A DNA stretch of 64,000 nt from Notospermus geniculatus (Eukaryota; Nemertea; Pilidiophora; Heteronemertea; Lineidae). The position numbers were made by a program, and so were the translations under genes. The stretch is from assembly GCA_002633025.1 (NCBI GenBank), contig NMRB01002551.1:1-64000 (forward strand). Direction: 5' to 3'. Shown here piece after piece: positions 11,401-24,000 of this stretch. Under the pieces are notes generated by a model. It was not told the DNA's origin. It did no database searches and was given only the letters and a program-made list of their open reading frames with translations. The number at the start of each line of letters is the position of its first letter. Positions within the stretch are counted from its first letter, which is position 1.

Positions 11401-14400
11401 GGTATACCCCATTCATCTGACCAACAATCACACGAACTATGGACATCTGCCGGGCAAACGCCGCTTTTGAAGACAGCAACAAATCCTGAGTTGGACGCTT
11501 TCATTCAGTCTGACCTCCACAATCAGTACACATATCAGTTAATGGCAGCATTTGTCAGTCCGGGCAAAGGTGTCCTCAATAGAGAGGTTCCACTCTACAC
11601 TGCTTTCTGTCCTTCACTTCTGTGATCTGTACTAGAAAGTGCCTGAGGAAGACCCCGGTTGGAGTCGAAAATGTGTGAAATTTGGAGACGACTTTACTTT
11701 TACTATCATTTTGTGTGTCGTTTTTTGTGCTCTATGGATAGCTTTCTGTCCTTCCAGGTGATGAGGTTGGGTGCTATCTGGAGTACAGTTCATTGACGTG
11801 TCATGTTCTTGTGTTCATCAAAAACAAAACAATCTTCCACCGAGTGAGGCTTCCATCAAATGGAGAGAAGATTTATGCGTCGTTGACGTTTGACACGACG
11901 ATAGACGACCGACCTGTTGGAGTCGAGGTCACGTGGCCTGATATGGTCTTGTCAGCAGATGTGCCTGACATGGAAATGGTGAGTGCGTGCAGAAGTCTGA
12001 GGTCAATCTGCAAACATAGCTTCAGAATATGTGACCTCTCAAAACATTGAAGTTTGTTATCGTTCTTGTGTGGAGTCTGCGGAAGTGTGTATCTGGATTG
12101 GAATCTGACTACATCTTGTTCCCCTTTCCCACTCTACAACACGATTCAATGCCATTTATGATAAGCATCCATGAGTTCCTGGCTTGTTTTCAGCAAACGT
12201 TGTCCAGTTGGATCCTTCCCAAAGGTCTCCATCACGATGGTAATCAGATACGCCTCGGTCACAGAGACGATTACAAAGCTCATATTAACGCTCAGGCTTC
12301 TCAACCATTCACTAAATCAGGTAAAATAGACATCAGTCTTCGTCTTCTTCAAAAAAAACAGACCACCATTCTAAAGGAGGGAGTTTTGAATCACGTGCTC
12401 TTGTCCTATTTGAATTGTCTCAAAAGATTCTAAATCTGGCTGTATAGGCTTGCCCTGGCTTTGACCATCACATCAGAGGTTTGTCAAATGTCTGTCATAT
12501 CTGTCTTCAGGTATCTCCTACTTCGAGGTGAAGTTCATATCCAGTGTTTTTGATACGATTCCTGCGATCGGTGTGTCGTCTGCCACTCTTCATCACGACA
12601 CCAAGTTAGGCCAGGACCAGGGGACAATTGCTTACCTCCCAGCAGAAGGGAAGATGCTGGACAGCACTAACATGGGTGAGCATATACCAAAGACTGTTTC
12701 AAGGCTATTTCGTTGCGTAGCTTCACCAAAATTTGCCCTGCCAGTTGAAAATTCATCTGATGACATAATAGAGGCCCATCAGTAACGTTTACAGCCTTCT
12801 GTAGTTCACAGTCTTTGTGATTTCAGCCCAGTTCCAGATGGACGACCATTTCAAATGTCTTGTATCAGACCGAGCTGGTTGTGGTGCAGTGTTCTTTGAG
12901 AACGTTGACCTCACGGGTCGAGAGGAGCAGTCTGTCATACTCTACTTCACTAAGAATGGCGAGGTGGTCTATCATGTGGTTGTCAAGTCAAAGCTCGGTG
13001 GCTTGTATCCCACAGTGTGTTTTGAAAAGGAAGGTGAGTTTATGATGCATTTTGCAGTACGGTAATCCTTGTTCTTTTCCCCTGTGCTGCCAACACACTG
13101 TTGGCACATCTGAAAAAACGAACCGCAATCTAGACACGCATTTGAGACCTGAAGTCTATACTCTGTCACTGGCTTTGATTTCATTCACTCTGAGTGTCAC
13201 TCAGGTGCCAACCTCTCAGCTTCATCAGGCAGGCAGTCTTGCCCCCCAACGGTTCACATCCTCGACTCAACGGCACCTTTACGCGGTATGTCTTTTCTTG
13301 AATCATGTCTTTGACAGGTGATGTGGTAGAGATTGACACGGGGGTCAACTCATGGAACTTCATCAGGAAGGCAGAGTCTTGCCCCCAACAATTTGCCACG
13401 CCAAACTAAAATCAAAGGAACCTTTGTGTCATTTCTCAAATCAATGTCTTTGACAGGTGATGTGGTAGAGATTGACACGGGGGTCGTCTCATGTGTTCAG
13501 CAGGCGATCATCAACGAATGGATCAAAGAAGCCAGTATGAATCTCCAAATCAACAAGGCAAATACGGTGGACTTCGGCAGGGATCTTATGGCTGACCTCA
13601 TCGAATACACCAACGTTGTTGATGGTAAGGTCCTGGGTTAATCGCTGAGATCAGGTTGAAGACAGATGTAATACAAGACTCCGAATTTGGCTAGAACGTA
13701 CAGGACTGCTGCATGAAGTTGATGATTATAGAAACAATTTGATGACATAGTGCATGTCAGTGAGGAAACCTTTTCTGAGTTTTGGTGATTTGAATTTCAG
13801 ATTTCAAACAAGAGTATAATGTTACTGCCATTGACAGCTACTCCGAGAAGTCCAGGCTTGTGGTGTACATCAGTCACAGTACTAATACTGACGACATGGA
13901 GAAGGCACACTGGCTTCTGGAGGCGTAAGTTGGATCCTTTTCCATCTAATCCCCTCTAATCTAATCACTTTCTTGAATTCTCCATGTCATGTTCATCACC
14001 ATCTTCGTCAATTCCTTCCAGTCTGTCTGCAGAAGGCACGATCGTTGAGATGTCAATGTGGAACCGATCACTTGAAGATGTCAGCCAAAAGTCGGATGAT
14101 GTGGACGCCATCATTATCTGTCTATCAAATACCTACATACATGAGGATGCAAGGTTCCAGGAGTTTATTATCCTAAAGTCTAAAGGTATCAATCTGTTTC
14201 TCTGCAGGTTTCTATTTGCTTTATCAAGCAGCAGTGTGACATCACCAGTCACCACATTGAGGCCGTCAGTTTACTTGGATGTATCGTTTCAGGGAAGCCA
14301 CTTGTTCCAATCATACTGCAGCAGATGACGTGGCCACCAGCTGGCAACATCTCGGCATTCAGAGGCGACTTTCTTCGTGTTGAGCATCTGAAGATTGATT

Positions 14401-14793
14401 CAGCTGATAGCCATCTGAATGTTGGACAGGTCATGCAGAAAGTCAAACAGGCATGTGCTGAACACCAGGTGGGTTTCTGAATACACCACCTGTACTCATC
14501 TATTTGGGTTCTCTGATGATGCCACATTGTCACTCACGGCATGACATGCTGTTCAGTCACTTCTTCATGTGAACAAGATATATGACATTACAATCTTCTA
14601 TATTCAGCAATCCTCAACAGCAGAGCACATGCCAGAAGACATGCGACCTTTGAGAAATCATTCTTCCCATCGGCAAAAACGCGGCATGGAGGACCATTAC
14701 TACCCACGTGCGGGGAACAGCCACTACAACTCAGGGAGTATAGGAGATTCAGACAGTTACCAAGTGAGAACTGTGGTCTGTAGTATACTGTGA
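8416..14793 (+). CDS. Multi-SPRY protein with C-terminal TIR domain
   Basis: Seventeen exons join in phase to 1005 residues: 8416-8611, 8794-8952, 9162-9364, 9482-9614, 9866-10039, 10186-10389, 10759-11013, 11230-11385, 11758-11978, 12194-12320, 12511-12675, 12827-13033, 13457-13624, 13801-13924, 14022-14185, 14293-14468, 14608-14793. Four SPRY-like domains lie at about 66-186, 231-356, 441-567 and 610-733; the second and fourth open with SYFEVEIL and SYFEVKFI. Each is built as one linker exon plus two SPRY exons, so the gene grew by exon-set duplication. Residues 807-935 fit a TIR fold: first strand RLVVYISHS (808-816), DAIIICLS (859-866), then RFQEFIILKSKGKPLVPIIL with E878 at the position of the catalytic Glu of SARM1-like TIR NADases, and TWPP (898-901). 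The start ATG was chosen because two upstream short frames stop at once. A Ser/His/Arg-rich tail ends it. No signal peptide or membrane segment. Probably an intracellular sensor or adaptor; role is inference. Confidence 0.85.
10531..10675 (+). repeat. tRNA-derived SINE fragment in an intron of the SPRY-TIR gene
   Basis: CTGTCTGAGTGGCACAGTGG resembles an A-box region, and GGTTCCGGGTTCGATCCCC carries a strong B-box with its T-arm pairing. The anticodon arm is not convincing and the sequence runs on into a unique body. It is therefore called a SINE rather than a tRNA gene. Confidence 0.55.
11643..11714 (+). repeat. CTGAGGA-hairpin-GAAA repeat copy, retroelement-like
   Basis: CTGAGGA (11643-11649), an imperfect hairpin GACCCCGGTTGGAGTC, and GAAA (11667-11670). 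The same block occurs at 51708-51735. Flanking AAAGT and ACTTT can pair outside it. It lies in the intron before exon 9 of the SPRY-TIR gene. Confidence 0.5.
13220..13495 (+). repeat. 139-bp tandem duplication spanning an acceptor and exon start
   Basis: The sequence from the distal intron through the 3' splice site into the first 30 bases of exon 13 occurs twice. The two acceptor AG sites at 13316-13317 and 13455-13456 are exactly 139 bp apart, and both are followed by the same GTGATGTGGTAGAGATTGAC. Only the second copy continues into an exon that stays open to the next donor; the first copy reads into intron sequence and hits a stop after about 30 codons. Confidence 0.85.
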
Positions 14794-17263
14794 TAAATTT
14801 GAGTTAACTCCGGATCCAGGGTAACTTCGTTGACAAGCATCTAACTTCCGATGAATCCAACACGGTCAGCTTGAAGCCAAGGTCGCTTGGATGACTTTGA
14901 GAACTGTGCTGGACTCTGCGTTCAAGATGGTCAACTTGCAGCAAGGTTTCCTTTGCTTGCCCACTGGGAAATGAGTGAACTGATGCTTTTTGCTGTGCAG
15001 TTTACTTTTGATAAAGCATAATATCCACTGTGTCATTAACCGACCTCTATCTTGTTGGTCATGGTGTCTGAGTATTAAAGCTATTACCGGGGTATCGGTA
15101 TTTCTGTCGGTAGCTATCTTAGCACGAGAAGACCGATGAAACTACACAAATGAAGTGTACCATTACTGGTTGATTTTCTTTGTGAAGTATTGGTACGCAT
15201 TTGAGTTGTGGGAAAGTTCCCAAGGAATGCTACACCACAAAACTGCATATAATTCGACCACCGATGGATGGATACAGTATGTTGAACTATGCAAGACTGT
15301 ACAAGTCTCCATCAATGCGGCAGTTACGGTACTTGACCATTTCTTATGCTTTGTACATCCAGTCGTCTTAGCTGAAACTAGTATTCCTGAAAGCTTGCAT
15401 ATTGGACTATACATAGTGTACGTATTATGATAGCTGTTTTTCATAATTCTGTCTTCCTATTGTTTTGCCATGAATGATGAAGATATTTTCAGCTGTGGAA
15501 TCACTTTTTTTAAACTCAGAATTCTATATCTTTTTCATATTTATCAATGCACAGATTCCGTCCAGTTATGTTAAGTCTGGTTTCGTCCATGCCAGACTCG
15601 TAATATGAGGAGTCCTAGATTCACGTTGCAAGGATTCATGTTACTCGCTGCACATCAATCGGTGTGCATTGAGACTGCGAGGGTTGTTGATTTTCGATAT
15701 ATACTGGTATGTACAGTTGTTTCTTGATGTGAGCTATGGTAGATGAACTTAACCAGACACAGAGATCATGGGAAAATATCAGGAACTCAGGTTTCTTGTA
15801 AACTTAAAGCTTAATGTTAATTTTGTAAACCTGTAATATAGGATTATGTAAGACTAAAGCTGGCAGCACACATACGGACATCTCAGCAAACCACGTCTGC
15901 GAGTGGAGAACCAATGCGTGCTACCTCATCTTTGTGTCTTTTATATCGGCAACACGGCCCACAGACTTGATTTCCATTCTTGGTATGTGTGCTGCTAGCT
16001 TCAGCAGTTTTTTGTTTTCTAGTCTTTGAATCGTGTGTGTCTTCATTGCTGCTTTACCAAGTTTATATAAGATTTGAAACGTATATGTATAGAATATACC
16101 TGAAATCTTGAACCAAACAGTGGCCGTCCTTTTAAAGACCCATCGACTATGTTAATGTTGAGGGAATGTAGTGTATACATGTGCGAAGAGTTTCCGGTAG
16201 CCTATCGTCCAACACGCATTTGATAGATAGACTAATTTCTAGCTGGCCTAGTGCTGTCAATAGTCATCACCTTGATGTTAAACAACATAAGAACAGGCAT
16301 GAGAAAAATGCCTCTCGGGTTTAGTCTTGTTCATCAGATGTACTCCAAGCTTCATACACCAGGACAGAGGGATGTCTTCTCCCACTAAACGGTCTGTTTA
16401 TTTTTTTAAGTGTATAGATGCTGCCACTTTCCTCAATACTAGAAGACTGTTTTTATCAATAAAATTTATTGAAATGATTATCATGATTATATGTATGTTC
16501 ACACCTGTCTTTGCCTAGCACTGACGCTACGTAGAAGTTATTTCCTTGGAAGGACTCGTCAATTCCTGACGAGAGCCAAAAACTCTGATCAAGTAATGAA
16601 ATATGAGCTCCGTACTACAGTGTGCGGAGTGTTTTGAATCATGATTACTAAAGTTTCAGCTAATCAATGCCATCAGGTTTGTATAGTCATCAAAACCACC
16701 ATATATACAGAATTAGCACAAGATATGTTCATGTTATGAACGAACTCGCAATTATATACAACATGAATATAATTATAGACACAAAGGGCCTTGTGTAAAA
16801 AGTGCAGAATGCAGCTGCGTGCTCACTTAGATCTGGCCCGGGTAAATCAACAATGTAGATTACATCTACGGGTAGACACTCCCAACCATGCTCACGTTAC
16901 CCGATACATTGCACTTCTGTACAGTAGGCCTAATTCTATAATTCAGTCGGGTGGTCCCTCTCTACCAAATGCATAAAAAGTTATCCCACCCGAATCTGCC
17001 ATTCAGTCATGTGCGTTAAAAAACCACCTCCTGCCAGGCTAGGCTCCTGATGCGATGTGTTGTGACTGACTGTCAATGGATAGAAGCTCTCGTGGTAGTT
17101 ATTTGTCACCTTAAATAAAGCATAGAGCAAGCAAAAGTTCTCATGAAGCAGCTCTCCCCTGCTCCTTGACTCACTCAGATATATTACAAAAAAATTCCTT
17201 CATGAAACATAATACATCTCCTTTAAAGTCAGAATACAAACTTGTAATCATACGGCATACAAT
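14794..17263. other. 3' UTR and intergenic sequence without genes
   Basis: AT-rich sequence with no convincing exon on either strand. It begins with the 3' UTR of the SPRY-TIR gene. An AATAAA at 16458-16463 is the clearest polyadenylation signal on the plus strand, though it is 1.7 kb from the stop codon. Confidence 0.4.
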
Positions 17264-17678
17264 CAGGCGCGTGTCCAGAGGGGGGGTCCAGGGGATCCGG
17301 ACCCCCCGCTGCTCGCGCAGGCCATAGATTTTTTTACCCATATTACTTCAAGCGAGCATGAAATACAGGGAGAGGGCAAGTACGTGAGGGGTCTAGCGGG
17401 TTCTCGAAACTTCGGACCCCTACCCGCTATAGTTCTGTTATGAGTAAGCCCATGAAGTAGTCTATATCCGTTGTCGGGTGCGGCGGATGCGACCAGGTTC
17501 GCTCAGTCAAGACATGTTCAAGGCTGAAATGCTGGGAAATGGTGTCTTCGGTGCGCAGATTTTCCAAAATTTCCGACCCGCGAGGGGGACACCCCCTCGC
17601 GCTCCCCCTCTGGCTCCATTCTCGACGACCCTCGATCCCCTGGACCCCCCTCTGCTCGAAATCCTGGACACGCCCCTG
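17264..17678. mobile_element. 415-bp DNA transposon (MITE) with ACAAT duplication
   Basis: Ends are CAGGCGCGTGTCCAG and the reverse complement of CAGGGGCGTGTCCAG, followed inward by GGGGGTCCAGGGGATC on both sides. The flanks 17259-17263 and 17679-17683 are both ACAAT, a 5-bp target-site duplication. No transposase. The CAGGGGCG end looks like hAT families, but those make 8-bp duplications, so the superfamily is open. Confidence 0.75.
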
Positions 17679-17687
17679 ACAATGTAC

Positions 17688-17693
17688 TTTATT
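17688..17693 (-). promoter_or_regulatory. Candidate polyadenylation signal of the orphan receptor gene
   Basis: AATAAA on the minus strand, 350 bp beyond the stop codon at 18043-18045. Confidence 0.35.
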
Positions 17694-18042
17694 TTGAAAC
17701 TAAGCCGGCAGCTCACCCACGGTCCATTTCATCTTGGCCCTGCCAAGACTTGAACCCATAGCCACCACACCTGCGACAGACACTGATCAAGCATTATCAT
17801 CATTAGCACAGTTTATAGGATGCCAGAACATAATATGAAAGGGTTTAACTGCTGCTTCTTAGAAACTGACACAGCCACGACGTCTGCCAGAGTTTCCACC
17901 CTTAAGAACTGCTGATCCACAACTTTTTAAAGAGGGCTTCCTCATCGTTCATGCTGCTCCCCATCATTGAAGCATGAACTTGGCAGACTGATCAATTCAT
18001 CCGTTTGGTCCCCAAGGAAAGTATGAGCATCTTCTCCTGTTG

Positions 18043-21000
18043 TTAAATGAGCTCCACTCGACTAATCCCTCGTAAGAAACCAGCGTTGAAGCCTGCCGCT
18101 GGACTTGTAGGTGTGGGACCGGGTGACGGGCACTGGTCCATGTATGGTATGTCCTCCTCACTTGGGCGAGGCGATGACAGATCTAGATACAAACTACGTG
18201 GCTTTCTGTTGTTGTTCAAACCATTCCGAATGGGGACATAATCTGGATTCTGCTCTTCAAATGATGTGCTAGCACTGTACTCTGAAACTAAAATAAAGAC
18301 AAGTCAGAAAGTGGGAAATGAGGACAGCTGAACAGGAATGAAGCAACACGGCAAGGAGTAGGTATGTGCTTCCAGGTAGGCCAACTTTTAGCAACAAGGA
18401 AAAGCTCCACCCATAGCAGCAAGGGGAAGGCTTCACCCAACCTCACGGCAGCAAGGCGAGGTTTCACATGGAGCAGCAAGGACAAAGCTTGACCCAACCT
18501 CACTTCGAGGTAGTTCATCAGCAAGCACAATACTTCACCGAACCTCACTACCAGGTACATTTTAGCAGCAAGGACAAGCTCCACTGAACTTCATTTCCAG
18601 CAGCAAAGACAGGGCATCACCCAACCTTCATTGCAGCAAGGACAAGGATTCGCCTAACCTCCCTTCCAGGAGCTTTTAGCAGGAAACAAGGATGTACATG
18701 TATAGGCTACTGATATTCCTTTAACAATGGAAATATCAATGTGGTTGCCGGGAATGCCAAATCACCTCTGCCTGGAGACGCTTGGCGGGAAGTGCTGGAC
18801 CGTGAACACACAGTAGGAAATCACATAGGAGGTGCTTAACCCCCAAGCAAACGTGTTAAGCCATGGGTGTGGACTAAAGGGATGTGGACTGCTGTCTTTT
18901 AGGATAGGAACAAGACCTAGCGTGTTCTTAACTGACCTACGGCAGTGTCAAAAGTAATCTGCCAAATGCTCTCTGGATAATGTCAAATGCTCTGTAAGGA
19001 TAATCAGTTGATGTTGGATTAAACACTGACAGAATGACGAAAACATCTTGTAGAGGATACACACTTTCTCCTGACTTGGAAACATCCCACACAGTGATTA
19101 GTTTGATGATGTGGAAAGTAGGCAAGGGGACCATTTGCATCCTGATTTCAAGGTCAAAATTCCATGCGAAGAATCTAGCCTCTTATCCCACAAGCAGTGA
19201 AACGATGAGCCTAAAGATCCAGCATTTAACAACCAAATGGCGGCTGGATGTTCTGCTGGGCCGACCGCACAGAAAGAATGATAGTGCTACCGGCGCCTAT
19301 CAGCAGTTATAACACATTTTCCGATTAACTAAACTGCTGGTAGGCACCAATAGCACTATCAGACTTTCTGTGCAGTTGGCCCTGGTGGACAACTGTCCTT
19401 ACCTGCTTGTGACTTGGGCCTGCCAAATGTTGAGAAACGATTCTCCATCTGAAAGATGAAAATGAGGTGTAGCACTAACATGACAAGAGTCAGAACATGT
19501 TCTCCAGAACTCACTTCAGAGAACAAGTGAAATCAGACTCAGGACTAGAATGTGATGGTCGAAGACTGTTGTATCACAATTTAAAGAGTCAACGAAAAGG
19601 CAAACAGTGAGATGGGATGGTAGTATTCTTGCCCGAGTGGATCGGCAGGAGAAGCAAGACCTAAGTCTAAGCAAAGTTTGGGGTCGTTATTGCCCCTAAA
19701 TGTCTACCTACAGGTATTATTGACACAGGAGACTCTGGTTCCAGGCCAAGATTATCACTAAACCCTGGTTCGGGAAGGGCGTCGGTAGTTTCCCGTCTTG
19801 GCCGACCTGGCTGGGGGGAGGTGCTGGGTCCCGTGCTTGGTAGCACCTGGTAAAGAAAACAACAGTGTCAGCAATGATGTCAACCTGAGGACAACGGAAC
19901 GTTGGGGATTATGAGGCACTGTTCTCTTTGTTATTCTGAGGTTTGCTGTCTTGGAAGATGTCGTCCGCTAAGACTTCTGAATAAGATAAGTGAGATTGTG
20001 CAAGGTGTGTTTGGGGACTAGAACGTTATGACATTTCAGTGCAAATTCTACGGATAGGCTATGTGCAGTGTATAACACGACACGGCTTCACTATGAAGTG
20101 CAAACAGAGGCAACTTCTCAGTCAGCTGTATAGAATAGACAGAACAGAAATCTGGCTGTCACATTCACTGACCCATCCAAAATCCCACTGCAAACTGGAT
20201 GTGTGGTGGCCAGTGAGTGCCAAAGCCTGACTGAGGGGAATCTCACGAAGAGTCAACTTAAATCAATTATCATTTTGTGATCGTTTCGCCTATCAGTCCT
20301 AATTAATACGGTAGTGAAATTGACCGCGTGAGCCGGATAGAGATCCGAGGTCAATAGATTTGTACGTCATGATTAACATGATTATGGTCTATATGGATCA
20401 AGCTGTTTTTGCTTATTAACAAGTTGACACACAACCAATTTAACATGTTCACAATTACGAACAGACACATGAACTGAATGCCAAGTACCGGTATGTACAG
20501 TTTACGTCAAACGATTATAAAGAATATATTACTCAAGAATATATTGCCTATTCTTGGGTAATATATTCTTGGGATTATGTAAGCATTTGATGCAGCCATA
20601 TTCACAATAACAAAATTTGAAATCAAAACATGCAGTTCTGGTTGTTTATTCCATATTTGAAGCACTCTTCCAATGCTGGAGGTGATGATTCAGAAAAATG
20701 AAGGTGATTAACAACAAACAGAAATCAAAGAACTTAAATTGACCATTTAACATTCAGATTCTCACAAGTTGGGCATCTCTAAATTGCAGTGAGGCAATTA
20801 TGATACAAGGTCCATGTTCTGCCTGGTATTTGGGCTCAAAGAGCAACCCATAGTTCAGAATCTGTATGCCTGCTTCATTCATGGGCAAAGTTGTGATGTT
20901 GAAAGATCATTATGTCGGCAATGATATGACCATTCCTTAGCAACGTGTGCTGAGGGTAGGGTCCAAAGTCATAGACCGAAATACTGCGATGTGTCCTATC

Positions 21001-24000
21001 AACAAGGAAGGCGTGCAGGTTTTCTTGTGACTAAGAAGCATAACTGCTATGAACACTTGTTAGGGAGCGCCACCTATCAGTCATGCTTCAATTATTTGCA
21101 TCAGCAACAAATAATTCCTGATAGTGCGACTTTAGTGCAGAATGATGAAGTTAGTAATGACTGCTGCCTCTGGTTCAGGAGTGTTGGATCCTGTCAATCA
21201 ATGACTCAATATATCCGATGAAGAATGGATGATACAGTTTTGTCTCTGTGGTATGACACTGGACAAGACAATGTCACACTGACTATCAATGACATCAAAG
21301 TATGACACATGCAATGAGCAATCGGCTTGGTGACTAATTCTTTTGCACAACAGCAATGATAGATTCTCTGAAGACAGAGAATCACTTGAAATAAAACATG
21401 GATAATTTGAGAAAGTGGAACTGTATCAGAGCAACATGGACTGTCAGCGTGGTGAAGTGAAACATCGCCTCCAGTCACCTCTGATGTTCTGGTCTCAATC
21501 CCGGCTGCAGGACCAGCTTTTGATCTGACAGAGAGGGCTACTCTCTCTGCTTGTGCTGGCTTTCTCCAGGGCCTCCAGTTTCCTACTGCAGTAAGATTAG
21601 ATTGACACATTCCAGCTATTCCAAGGCATCCTTCAAGTATCTATTATAGGTTCACCATTCTGTGTATCACACTATGACACTAGTTAAGGAGAGGGGTACT
21701 CCTCAACATTGGTCAAAGGTTGCTCTAGTGCAGCTCCAGGAACTAAAATCTTCAACTTAATCATGACAACAAGATACGACATAATTCATGCAATATTAAA
21801 AGTGTGATTTGGGGACTACCTTTCATTCTGGTCTAGTCATAAAGTACTCATGGCCATCATGTCACACTTACTGTACTCATAACCACAGTAGAGTACCTGC
21901 ACCTGTCTGGATTGAAATAAATTGATACACCAGTCATTTGATTGGCTAATTCCTAAACCAATAGAGACATTGCTGTTCCCTGATTGGCTGATTATCCATG
22001 AATGGTGTCACCTCATCATCAATGAGCTCACACTGATTGGTTTATGTTACACTGAGGATAGCCAATCCATCATGACCTTGATACTGATTGGTTAATGTAA
22101 CGGTTTTTTAGCCAATCATAAATCAATAAGTGTGCTAAATGATTTGTGGAGACTTTTCTTCAGACTTTGACAGCACCTGAAATCAAAACAGACCAACATT
22201 GTTTAGTGACGGGAAGGAAACATCTAATATGAAGGATCGAAAGATCTCCAACCTGACCAAAAGAGTATTAGGCCTACCTAGCAGTGTGACACACATCCTG
22301 AGATCAATCAACCCCTTCTGCCTGGCGTTACAAGGACACGCGCATCCCAAAGTGAACACAAATAGTTTGTACTTGATTCAATTACTTCCCAAGCTGTGCT
22401 CGATAAATCAAACAACTCTATTTTCACAAACAACAAAAGCAAATTCTCTTCTCATGGTGAATAGCCACTATAAATTTTCAGTTACAAATAACTCGGGGAG
22501 ATACAGTGTATGAAAGAACGGTCCATCACCATCAAACACCAGGTAAAAACTCACAGAAAAGAACCTCCACATCCATCTTTTTCCATCCAAGTATTCATAC
22601 TATTGAAAACAAGTTCGAGGTCAGTCATATATAATTGTTACAAATTCCATACATCATCATTCAAAAAAGAATGTTACGTTGTAACAGGAATGTTTTGGGT
22701 GAGGGGAAAAACAGATAGAAAAGCTATTTTTCTCTGACAGCATCTGTATGATTCTGTGAATAAACAGACGTGGCTTCATACTTGCCATTCCCAAGCACCC
22801 TATTCTCACTAACTTCTCAATGGTAACCATCAGTTTCCTCCCATCCTAGTCTAACCAACGTACCCATGTTTATCCTCAACATCAGCAACAACATCTGTCC
22901 TTCCAAACTCGCTCTGATTAAAGATCAAACCCTGGGCCGACCGCCAAGAAACTCCGATAGCATAACTAACAGGGCCTAACAGAGAAATCTGTAATGGTAA
23001 AAGGCATTGCATACCTCTCTTTTAGGCACTGTTAGTGCTATCGGAGTTTCTTGGCGGTCGGCCCTGGTCCTTATGCAGATGGAGAAAGGCTATTCTGCAG
23101 AACCTGACTGGACCATGTCAACGCTGTACACACCGGGCCACGCTAGACCAGACACCAACCTTGCCAGCTTAAGTCAGACCACAATATGACCTCAGTGGCC
23201 AGGTCCAACAGCTCGGCAGCAAAACTATCAACGGGTGAATGCTTCCATTTTGATTGGAAAAGAACATTTAAAAGATCAAAGCATTCAAGAAGTAAACTTT
23301 AAGAAGTTCATCACGAAATGGTTTCCAACAACCTGACTTTAATTTCCGGGTAAACATCCTGAAGACTAGGAAAGAAACGACTGCAGAAGATAGAAAACAT
23401 TTGGATGAAATCACGGCGATCGAATGTTACTACGAGAAATGGAATTCACACGGGAAAGCAACACGAACCAGATTACACCCAACCGTGATAGATTGGCAAT
23501 CTCGACCATTCACATAAAAAGTTGACACCTTTTACTATAGAGAACTACAATGAACAGGTTGTACTTATGTTTTACAGGTGGTTGTTGGCAACTGTCTTTC
23601 CTTCGCTGAACTCACCATTACAGTGAAATGAGGGAAGGTGGGCATGAAAAGGTACTGGATGATGGGAAATAAAAGGTCTTCAAATATCTTGTGTGCCATC
23701 AGTAGAAAATCAGCCCATTTGAAGACTGGAACACTTCTCTGCCCACCTTAACTCAAGCAAAGTGGTCAAAAGTTGCTCTGTTCTTCAGCAGTATGACTGG
23801 CTTGTGGCCAAAACAAGTCAGGGGTCAAAATGTTGGAAGTCTTATGAACTTCTTTACCAGTACCACTACATTTGAGTCCGAAGTTTGCCTCGGCAAGGAT
23901 TCAACAGGTAGAGAGTTGATAAAGCTAGGTAGGCGATAATGTGCCCAGTGAAATGGCTTCACCTGCAATCATTTTCCAAGTAACAACATCTCATTTAGAT

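Noticed and set aside
13318-13420. First copy of the duplicated exon as the true exon 13
   Set aside because: It runs into intron-like sequence and a stop within about 30 codons, while the second copy stays open and joins in phase to exon 14.
21206-21610. 134-codon minus-strand gene
   Set aside because: No splice sites or domain resemblance, and the composition is that of the surrounding intron.
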